Positions 55,624 through 64,000 of a DNA stretch of 64,000 bases are shown in pieces. The first letter of the stretch is position 1; every line of letters begins with the position of its first letter. The notes beneath the pieces are model-generated. The model did not search any database. It was given only the letters and a program-made list of their open reading frames with translations, and was not told where the DNA came from. This DNA is from Branchiostoma belcheri (lineage: Eukaryota > Chordata > Leptocardii > Amphioxiformes > Branchiostomatidae): assembly GCF_001625305.1 (NCBI RefSeq), contig NW_017803268.1, positions 1,717,334 through 1,781,333 of the forward strand. Reading direction: 5' to 3'. Position numbers and translations under genes: made by a program.

Positions 55624-56274
55624 ATGTCGAGACAAACAAGGCTTTACATCATGGTGGGCCTGGCTTTCACGTTGGGAACTCTCTTCGGGCTGATGGTGCA
55701 GCTCCCCACGACAACCAGGGAAGACGGGCGGGCCAGGAGGCACGCTGTCCCCGAGGAAACGGCGAAGAACAGCCGCTGGAAGGTCGGGCTGAGGAAGCCA
55801 GCCGCCATCTTCGAGTCGGAAGCATGGGAGGGAGGGAGGGACGATGCACTGATAGATAGAGATGAGAGTGGCCATATCTCGGCTGTCAGCGGCGGGCCAA
55901 CCTCGCAGGAACATCAGGGAGGGGACAAATCACGGCTACCTGTTGATCCCCGCCGTTCGGGAGAGGGTCACGCGGGGCAACTTAACCCTGTGGCCGAGAA
56001 ATTACAGGACCTTAATCGGCCTGTTGCGTCGGATCGAACAAGGGCGGGCATCGGGGGAAACGCGACCGGTAAATCACGCCTGTCAGTCCGGGAGGGGTTC
56101 AGACAATGGAGTGGAGCTAACCACACCGTTACGTTCCGATCGATCGAGGACGTAGTGCGGGGCGGCGTGTTCTGGAGCAGGCAGGTGGAGGAGGCGACGC
56201 CGCGGGGATGGGACGGCACCGCCGCCGAGGACTGGATGAGACGCGCCCGGCTGTCCCGTGTCGTGGCCGTACAG
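55624..56274 (+). CDS. fjx1: fjx1 exon 1: anchor, stem and start of kinase-like domain
   Basis: Residues 1-217. A short cytoplasmic start (MSRQTR) is followed by a hydrophobic stretch YIMVGLAFTLGTLFGLMV, then a long polar luminal stem with sequons Asn146 (NAT) and Asn166 (NHT), and GGVFWSRQVEE at 180-190. The ATG has G at -3, and no in-frame upstream ATG competes. The donor is ACAG|GTAGGT, phase 0. Reading on past the donor quickly gives non-conserved residues and a stop, which supports splicing here. The exon is GC-rich. Confidence 0.9.
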
Positions 56275-59200
56275 GTAGGTAACACCCCTATTCACTATTA
56301 TGTACCATTACCTCCACATACACCTACAACTGCCACAAGAAGCGAGAAGAAGTTGAACCTGTTAATAGTAGTTCACATTAGTATGCATGATTTAAGTAAG
56401 ATATTACTGTATTTTTTCCTGTTTATTCATGACCTGTACTTAGCTTGTAAGAGCACAAACGTACAATAAAGGTCTTTCATTCACTATTGTTCTACCTGCC
56501 AAAAAACGTGTATTCTAGCACCCCCCCCCCTTTGTTGTCGTTTATCAGAACTGTCCGTACAGAATAGAAGATGTTTTGACAGTTTTACAAGCAAGGTTTG
56601 ATTACTAGCCCCAAGGTCATCCACCAAATCGTCAAGGTCAAACGCTTCCCTTCCACGGGGATGCAAGTTCACCATTTTCCCATGTCAAATCTCTTCTCTC
56701 TTTCAAACGGCACCGCTACATACCATCTCTTCCCTAAGGCCACAGCAAGTAAATCTTATGGATGGCATCCTCCACAGATTCCAAATCTAATGCGAGCGGG
56801 CGAAAAAAACAAGGCGGGCCGAAAAAACAAGGTTCTTACAATTTTGACTCAATCATTGTACAAATGGTTTTAATTCAATGGGAACATCACATATACACAG
56901 CCAGCATCACATATCACTGCATCAAAGTAAGAAACAAAACATAAAATCAGAGCCTTGTCTTGTCTCCTCCATTTATAGTTATCTGCCATCCACCTTCCGG
57001 CATGACAACAGACATCTTTGCCCATTTTCGGCATGTTGACCACTGTCAGAAGGCAACAAAATTTCTTGTTTTTTTTTCCAAAATCAGGCGAAAATTAATG
57101 CGCGTGCTGATGTCATCCATAAAAATTACTTGCTGTAGCCTAACTACCCAAACAGAAGATGCATACGGCTACAGTTCTACTTTTCAATACTCAATCCTGT
57201 AGGTTTTTAGGTTATTTGCGTTTGACCAATGAAATCCCGATCACGTCGCTTTACATCTGACATCACCACGCAATAATTCTAACAGATCACTCCGCCTGTG
57301 ACACAATTCGTTTCTGATCTCTCAATCTCCGAAACATCGATGTTTTTCTATCCTCTTTGTCTTTTTGTTATGGATGATCCTATTGGCTGTTTGGGCCCAG
57401 TTACTCTCCAATCAGAGGTGTAGGCTTTTGGGTTATTTCTCCTTTTTTTCAGTTGTTTTATGCGTGTTTATTGGACTTTCCTCTTTTATTTTTTTTAGTA
57501 TTTCAAGATATTTCGAAAGTTAAAGAATCACATAGGCACTTGGAATTTATTCTAAATAAAGAGATCTTTGTTCAGACGCTTTCAAAATGTTTCAGAAATA
57601 TCTAAATGAATTGAAATATATTCCTTTTGTTACTAAGATATTCTTCCAAATAATTCAAAATTATTACAATCATTATTTTAAAAACCCTCTTGGTGACTTG
57701 ACTATTTTTTACGCCATCTCAAATAACTGCCTGGCCAATTTGATACTGTCTTGCTAAATTCAATACTGTCTTTGCAACTACTACGATCTGCATGGAGACT
57801 AGGGCCCAGTTTAATATTTTTACGCCAGCCCTAATAACGTCCTGGCAAATAAATTAATCAAAACTACCTGGCCAATATGATACTGTCTTTGCTAAATTCA
57901 ATACTGTTTTTGGTTTGGTTTTGGCTTATTTTTAGCGTGTTTTTAGGCTTTTTTATTGGGCTTTATTCTTTGCACTTGTATCTATTTTACGCCAAAAAAG
58001 CCCAATAAAAAGCCTAAATTATATAAAAAAAATATATAAAAATAAGCCAAAACTCAAACCTCTGCTCGGAGAGTATTTGCAGACACTAAACGATCTGCTT
58101 GGAGACTATGGCCCAGTGCGCATGACGGGAGTTTTACGAGTTTGAACCTGTAGTGTGAGGTCATACGTTACGCTCTCACGTTTAACTACTAACGGTCGCC
58201 ATAAACACTCAGGCGCCATTTTCTCATCATACAGCGTAGTAAAAAGGATTAAATTATGTATCTACGATTATCAGGCAGCATTTTTATATTTTATCTATTC
58301 GTAACACCAAAAAGCAAACCTTACAATAGCGACAAAACTCGCTCAATTGCAAAGAGTTACAAATTGCAACGGACGAGAAAGGCGAAATATACATTATTAT
58401 ACCAATTATATATTTCAAAACCACTGTACATCATAATTATTAAGCAACATGATAGAACATATTTTGCTCTTCAAATTTCTACACGTAAATACCCCCCCCC
58501 CCCCTTGTTATTCAGTTTCGTTCGATGTAGAATTAATCTGGTCAAAAATTGTCTAAAATGTCGTTACATGTGGATTTTCAATAATCATAACGGGTGACGT
58601 CTGCTAAATCCGCAAAGCTATTTCAGACCAACAAAATTGGATTTTCAAAGTCAATATTCTTGTCAATTTCTACAAAATGTAGTATGGCATACGGATATCT
58701 GTGAGACAAAAAACGGCTGTTTGTAAATTTGTATCGTAGGCTGGTTCTAGCTATTTATTGGTGGTACCAAAAAATAAAGGGACTCCACACGTAGCTTGTT
58801 TTGGGGCTATTTTAAACGCTTTAAGAATGAAATGATGACGAAAATGTGCTACGAAATGGCAGTAAATGTCAATATCAGACAGAATTCCTCATCTTGAATA
58901 TATTTGTTTTGTTTTGCCGTTTCAAAATTGCATTGGATGCCGTTGAAACCTACACAGAGTACCATTAGTGAAAACCTCATCCACTCGCATGTAAAGCACA
59001 TCCAAACGTTCCCCCTAGAAGCTTACAATGTCATTCCTTCTAATGTCAATATCAGACAGACTTCTTCTTCGAATTCCATTTTTGTTGTTGTTATTTTGCC
59101 GTCCTGAAATTCCAAGTAGTTTTTAGGGCTTGGAAACCCAATTTTTTAAAGCCAATATTCTAGTTATTTATGTACATATTGAGCTGAAACCACACTATCC

Positions 59201-62200
59201 CAATGTATATTGACACTCATGGAGCAAAAATTCCCAAAATTCTGACGAAAAATGGTTACTGGAAGGGCCCTGGGCTGATTTTTAGGGTACCACCCAGAAA
59301 ATAAAGGACTCATCTTGGGGCTTGTTTCTGCCGTTTTAAATGCCCAAAGTATGAAATGCTGATTTAAATGTGCTAATGTGGGACAGTATGTGTCAATATC
59401 ACAAAGATTGCCTTATTCAAAATATTTCCAGTTTTGCTGCCTTGTGACATCGCACTGGATGCCTTTATATACCATTAAAACCCTCATCCCACTCACACAT
59501 CCAAACGCTTCCCCAAAAGCTTACCATGTCATTTCGGCTAATAGCGCCCGTTCCAAGCCAACCCAAACGGAAGAAAATAACGATCGTAGCGCCCCACATT
59601 TCCGCTTTATTAATTTCCTTTGCTTGCAGTAATAACACGATGATTTTGCTTCATCCTTCGCGTATTACTAAACGGCGTAGCTTGTTGCGCCATTACATTT
59701 CCCAGGTAGTATGGGAGTATTTTATCATGATTCTTTCATTTACCACAGATGAGTAAAAATCCATTCAAACCTAAAACCGCCGGCTTAAGCATAACTGATT
59801 GTCTATTTGATCGGAATATTCGATGCCTCTTACGTTCATTATGGACGCTGTACCAAAACTCGAAAGTTAATCCTTCAAAATGTATACGTAATATTATCTA
59901 AATGGTTGCCTTGATGAAACCCACTTTTCGTGCACCATTCCAGCAGCTAAACTCAATGCTACGCACGTATTCGTTGAGTATGTGGCGACCCATAGCCTTT
60001 TCTTTGCAAGCTACTTTTTGTGCGGCATATTTTATAAATAGTTACATCTCTCCCGGCGGTAGTCATTTGTCATATAACCCAATTTTGTCGCCACAAAAGC
60101 GCCCCAACGTCGCTCTGAATCGCCTTGGGGGAGAGACAGTGCATTTCATGACAGTCCTATTTTTAGGAGCTCCGTTAAAGGCATCCAGTGCAGTTTTTAG
60201 GGCTTGGAAACACAAATTTTCAAAGTCAATATTCTAGCCATTTATCTACATACTGAGTTGCAACCACACTATCCCAATGTATATTGACCATCATGGAGCA
60301 AAAATTCCCAAAATTCTGACGGAAAATGGTTACTGAAAGGGCCCTTGGCTGATATTTGGGGTACCACCCAGAAAATAAAGGACTAATCTTGCGGCTTGTT
60401 TCTGCAGTTTAAATACCCTAAGTATACTTATACTGATTTAAATGTCAATATTCTAGCCATTTATCTACATACTGAGTTGCAACCACACTATCCCAATGTA
60501 TATTGACCATCATGGAGCAAAAATTCCCAAAATTCTGACGGAAAATGGTTACTGAAAGGGCCCTTGGCTGATATTTGGGGTACCACCCAGAAAATAAAGG
60601 ACTCATCTTGCGGCTTGTTTCTGCAGTTTTAAATACCTTAAGTATGAAATACTGATTAAAATGTGCTAATGTGATGCAGTATGTGTCAATATCATAAAGA
60701 TTGCCTTATTCAGAATATTTCCAGTTTTGCTGCCCTGAAATCACATTATATAATGTATTATATAATTATATAACGTGTAATGACCAGAATAGTTATTACC
60801 TTCGACAGAAGGTTGTGTTTTCGGTTGTGTTATGTTGGAGTGGCTGTGGTCTTGGTCTGTACAATTTATATGTTTGTCGACACCATAACTTGAGAAGCTA
60901 TGAGTTGATCTTTTGTGGTTAGCGCTATAGAACATGACACTACTACAAAATACCAGAATGTAAACAAACATGGCTGACAGTTATGTTTCCATCTTTTAAA
61001 CACGCTGGCAAGGCGTTATACATGTATTTGACACCTCCACTTCCTGAATTCGCAATGGATTAGAGTTGATTCAAATTAGGTTTTAAAGAAATGGCTAGAA
61101 AGTGCACTTTTTGCATCGTCCTATTGTTACATAATGCATCTTTTTTAATGCATCGTTCCGTAAGACACTTCTGTATGTCTGCCAAAACCGGCGCCACTGT
61201 GACAATGCTGGAAGCTACCATAATATAAGCCTAGCTATATAGAGAAATCGGCTATCCAAACGTACAATTTCATAAGTAATCGCCTTATTCTTACAAAACC
61301 AACAGATTCATCACTCAAATCCCTAGCCATACAGGCAGTGAAAACGTCTTCACGTAACAATATATATTAAAGAAAAAATCCCAAATTCCCAAGGGAAGTA
61401 TAGTGGAAAATTGCTACTTAGATATTGCTAATAGATACTTATTCACGTACTTCAAACGAACAGGTCGTAGACGCCATTTTAACGCCATCTAAACGCAAAA
61501 GTCCCCAATTAAAAAGTGTTTTTCTTTGCGTTTTGTTGCCTGTCCTACAGGAGGGTTGTGGGCGCATGCTCAACAGATTACTGACCCTGGAAGACGGTTC
61601 TCTAAGCTGCGCACGATACCGACAAAACACGGACCAAATACAAGGTAAGTTGATGAAGGTTAGACATCCAGGTAAACGATACTCGTAAGAAAATTCAAAC
61701 TCTACTACTGGATCAGTTACGGATTTTAAAGACTCTTACGGTTGTTGAACAGGTTTTCTAGTTCTAATTACCTGTATATTGAGTGAACCGTTCTTTTACA
61801 TGATAAAGCTTCTTACGGACCTTGTTGTTTAACCGGTTTTTCTAGTTACTTGTATATAAGAGTGAATCGGTTCTCTGTTCATTTGTGACGCTGAAGAAGA
61901 GTGATGGATGTCACTCGAAACGTCCGGAAATAAATAAAAACCCGTAACTAATCCAGTAGTAGAGTTTGAATTTTCTTACGAAATACAAGGTAAGGAACTG
62001 AATTTTCTACTTTTCTGTCAACGGAAAAAATACCCAATTATTACATAATGTCACTTTGTGTAAACCCTTTTTGACTGATTCTAAACGCCTTTTGTGATAT
62101 TTATATTATTACATGTATTTGTGACATCCAAAGTAGCATTAGCATTACTTTTTATCATTTTTACTGTTTATTTATGTTATTATGATCTTGCGATGAGCCC

Positions 62201-63536
62201 TCGGGCATGAATTTGCAATAAACTTTCTATTATATTTATTTTGATTTGGTTATACCACAATTATTATTATTATTATTATTAAAAACGGGAAATGTATAAA
62301 ATGCACGTAAATCTCCACAACATGAATCTATGCAAAATTTCACAGAACTGCATTTTTCAAAATTGCTTCGATAGACTCAATAAGTGGACATAATTTGACG
62401 TATTACTTTTAAGTTAAAACTGACTAGAAAGGGCCCAGTTAGCCATTTAGCATAGCCTGGGTTCAATCCTGTTTAGTTTACGTCCGCTTCCACAGTCGCT
62501 ACGGACGTAAACTAACCAGGATGGTACATATCCTCTAGGCATATTATTCACTCTATTTGAGCCAATTTCTACGTGTATTTATCCATGCCTCAGAGGAGTC
62601 TGGCCAAGACTCGCCAAATTCCAAGAAACTATAGTCCCCAGTACCCCGGGAATGTCTTAGCACGCCGTGACAATGATGAAACGGCCCTTCTAGTATCTGA
62701 AATTGCCGTCATCCATCTACTACTGTTAGTTTCGCTTGGGAGGATAATGTAGAAAGTTTCTATACCCCAAGGACGAGGTAGGGGGATGAGATTTTTTCTT
62801 CATCCGTCATCCAGTTTGTACTTTTATTGCCTATTGTCTTCATCGAACCAATGAAATCCGTGACTCTGTTCGGTTGTGTTTCGGAATGTGGTTACAGCTT
62901 TACTAGTACTCTTCCAGATAAAGTCCTTGTCGTTTATAGCCGAATATGGCCTCATGAACACTACCGAACAAGGTCGGCTGGTGTTCGGCAAAGTCGGCAA
63001 CTGTTCGGCTGTGCCACAGTGCCAGTCGAATGTTTCAACATGTTTGAAATACTAGAGTGTTACAGGAGGTTGGACCATGATTGGCTGGTGTTCGGGAGTA
63101 GGTCATCAGTGTTCGCGCGTGTTCAAATTTGAGTCAAATTTAACTTAAATTCTATTCTATTCGTATGGAAAGATAGGTGTGGCCAAAATCTGGTCAAACT
63201 GCTCCCAAACATCAGCAAAACCAAATTGGTTGGTTGTTGGTCGGGGGAAGGTTCTGAATGTGTGACGGGGGTTGAACGGTACAGCAAGCATTCTTTGAGC
63301 GAGGGAAACTTTATACATTGTTTACCATGTTTACCTTTGTTTCTTTAGGAGAAGTGTTGCACGTTGTTTACCGTGTTTATCTTTGATTGTTTAGGACAAG
63401 TGTTGCACACTGTTTACCATGTTGTTTATCTTTGTTTTGTTTAGGAGAAGTGTTCTCTTATTACCTCAGCCGTGTGCTTGAAATCCCAAACGTGCCTCCG
63501 TGTGTCCTGAGCACGGTCAACACCAACTCTCACCAG
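55624..63536 (+). CDS. fjx1: Four-jointed / FJX1-like Golgi kinase, 3' partial
   Basis: Four-jointed is a type II Golgi membrane kinase that phosphorylates cadherin repeats of Fat and Dachsous in planar polarity and growth signalling. Exons 55624-56274, 61551-61644 and 63445-63536 join in frame (phases 0, 1, 0) into 279 residues. A membrane anchor spans about residues 8-26. The family motifs GGVFWSR, WMRRAR, GCGRMLNRL, the DG..SCARY strand and QIQGEVFSYYLSRVL occur in the expected order. The second half, with the catalytic aspartates, lies right of the window. GASK1/FAM198 is a related alternative, but the GGVFWSR block and the GCGR..NRL..DG..C.RY pattern fit FJX1 better. The human protein is about 437 residues, so about 60% is present. 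Confidence 0.88.
56738..57140 (+). mobile_element. MITE family A copy in fjx1 intron 1
   Basis: Flanked by TAA at 56735-56737 and 57141-57143. It lies 463 bp after the exon 1 donor, in the same orientation as the 17836 copy. Confidence 0.92.
57412..57801. mobile_element. TACTCTCC-type element with GGGCCCAGT duplication, fjx1 intron 1
   Basis: Starts TACTCTCCAATCAGAGG, ends CTGCATGGAGACTA. Flanked by GGGCCCAGT at 57403-57411 and 57802-57810. Confidence 0.82.
57811..58108. mobile_element. Second TACTCTCC-related unit directly downstream
   Basis: Contains TTAGCGTGTTTTTAGGC and CTCTGCTCGGAGAGTA and ends CTGCTTGGAGACTA, followed by TGGCCCAGT, a third near-copy of the 9-mer. It repeats motifs of the previous element, so this is a tandem or stacked insertion. 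Confidence 0.7.
58620..60770 (+). repeat. Cluster of repeat G copies in fjx1 intron 1
   Basis: Copies at 58620-58945, 59113-59490, 60185-60440 and 60443-60770 share CACACTATCCCAATGTATAT, GGGTACCACCCAGAAAATAA and AATATTTCCAGTTTTGCTGC. The last two are a 250 bp tandem pair. The stretch 59500-60180 is not repetitive within the window. Confidence 0.85.
61551..61644 (+). CDS. fjx1: fjx1 exon 2
   Basis: Thirty-one codons plus one base, residues 218-248: EGCGRMLNRLLTLEDGSLSC, then ARYRQNTDQIQ. The acceptor is TTGCCTGTCCTACAG and the donor CAAG|GTAAGT, phase 1. The conserved Cys pair (GCGR and SC.RY) is kept. In vertebrate FJX1 the second motif reads RYGINPEQ, so Arg-Gln replaces Gly-Ile here. The donor and last exon bases are duplicated at 61981-61994 beside an inserted element. 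Confidence 0.9.
61650..61980. mobile_element. Penelope-like or related insertion at the fjx1 exon 2 donor
   Basis: Begins TTGATGAAGGTTAGACATCC, contains 44 bp inverted repeats (61684-61727 and 61937-61980, about two mismatches), an internal duplication of about 75 bp, and a hairpin block ending CGAAACGTCCGGAAATAAA. Flanked by AAATACAAGGTAAG on both sides. Confidence 0.75.
62186..62224 (+). mobile_element. LINE-like 3' terminus in fjx1 intron 2
   Basis: GAGCCCTCGGGCATGAATTT then GCAATAAAC. Confidence 0.62.
62453..62527. mobile_element. Fold-back remnant, TTAGTTTACGTCCG arms, fjx1 intron 2
   Basis: TAGCCTGGGTTCAATCCTG, then AGTTTACGTCCG pairing with CGGACGTAAACT; the right end is lost. Related to 8324-8386. 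Confidence 0.7.
62880..63275 (+). repeat. Repeat with GTTCGGC motifs in fjx1 intron 2
   Basis: AAGGTCGGCTGGTGTTCGGC and similar, then TTTGAGTCAAATTTAAC, ending TGTGTGACGGGGG. Distant relative of 15160-15560. Confidence 0.5.
63445..63536 (+). CDS. fjx1: fjx1 exon 3
   Basis: Residues 249-279: GEVFSYYLSRVL, then EIPNVPPCVLSTVNTNSHQ. The Glu of QGE matches the metal- or lysine-coordinating Glu of FAM20-type kinases (family inference). The acceptor is TTTTGTTTAG and the donor CACCAG|GTAGGT, phase 0, so a further intron starts at 63537 and runs past the window. Confidence 0.9.
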
Positions 63537-64000
63537 GTAGGTTCACGTGGGGTTAGCCCTGCTTTGTTTGTGTCTTACTCCTTGCAAGTCGATCATTACC
63601 TCCGGGGAAGGAGACATCCTTGCGCGGAAGGGTTTTGTGAGAGATTTAGATTTTCATGTTCGCAGCTGTTTCTCGCGTTTGGGTGGACGGATTCTTTTGA
63701 GACTCGGTATATGTTTTGCTATTGGGCTGCGGATGATAAACGTTCTTTTGTTTTTATTGTATATGTGTTTTCGGGCGTGAAAATAGTGCCTTTTGGTGGC
63801 CCCAAAACACCCCTTTGAGCGTGAAAGTGGTCGCGACCGTTGACCTTTGGCGTGTTTAAGCTATTCTCGGTCTGGTCCACGTATATGACCCCTCACACAG
63901 AGGGGTGTCCGGTCTCGATAAATTCTTTGTTTAAAACCCTATATAAAAATATACAATAAAAAGCCCGGAGGTATAAAATCTCAGATTTTACTTGTTTCAA
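63537..64000. other. fjx1: fjx1 intron 3, partial
   Basis: Starts at the GTAGGT donor. No further fjx1 exon before the window ends. Confidence 0.8.

Noticed and set aside
55624..56274. GASK1/FAM198 identity for the kinase gene
   Set aside because: Related family, but GGVFWSR and the GCGR..NRL..DG..C.RY pattern match FJX1 better; the missing C-terminal half would settle it.
55355..56295. Several minus-strand frames overlapping fjx1 exon 1
   Set aside because: Shadows of a GC-rich coding exon; the plus frame has the family motifs and membrane anchor.

Overview
This is a 64 kb stretch of animal nuclear DNA. Both genes have GT-AG introns and encode metazoan-only families, and more than half of the sequence is transposon debris, satellites and single-copy non-coding DNA. 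The mix of small fold-back elements, tRNA-derived SINEs and CR1/Penelope-like tails looks most like a cephalochordate (amphioxus, Branchiostoma). That assignment comes from family knowledge and pattern memory, not from a search. A run of 20 N at 49498-49517 is an assembly gap.

Gene 1 (3940-11294, + strand) is a matrix metalloproteinase. Eight exons with matching phases encode 579 residues plus a stop: the end of the prodomain with the cysteine switch PRCGMPD, a catalytic domain with [11 protein letters not shown] and a Met-turn, and a four-bladed hemopexin domain. The signal-peptide exon was not found and probably lies left of the window. The closest resemblance I can recall is the MMP19/MMP28 group. 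A serine-rich repeat of about 100 residues is inserted in the last hemopexin blade, just before the terminal WLGC.

Gene 2 (55624 to beyond the right edge, + strand) is a four-jointed/FJX1-type Golgi kinase. Three exons (55624-56274, 61551-61644, 63445-63536) give the first 279 residues: a type II membrane anchor, a stem with two N-glycosylation sequons, and the start of the kinase-like domain. The catalytic half lies outside the window. The gene has introns, whereas FJX1 is a single coding exon in vertebrates as I recall.

The 44 kb between the genes (11295-55623) and the large introns hold no convincing host exon. They hold: at least 16 copies of a 370-490 bp MITE family with GGCC termini and TWA/TNA target duplications (PIF/Harbinger-like); a set of fold-back elements, mostly beginning TAGCCT or TACTCTCC, flanked by 9 bp target duplications, several nested or stacked; a TTAA-flanked fold-back; a hAT-like element carrying two other elements; a dispersed 240 bp repeat; several tandem arrays (CCAAT-rich at 19.2-20.5 kb, a 160 bp repeat at 29.3-30.0 kb, a 120 bp repeat at 35.0-36.0 kb, a 110-145 bp repeat at 51.8-52.4 kb); LINE 3' tails; and tRNA-derived SINE pieces. 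A few repeat-poor stretches, notably 51430-51660, have dense homeodomain-like and Fox-like sites and could be enhancers.

I see no bacterial-type operon, CRISPR array, rRNA, convincing functional tRNA or intact transposase. I found no new multi-gene system. The most distinctive observations are the 9 bp-TSD fold-back group, the insertion that duplicated the exon 2 splice donor of the four-jointed gene, the tandem duplication that made a 10 nt pseudo-exon in the metalloproteinase, and the repeat inserted in its hemopexin domain.
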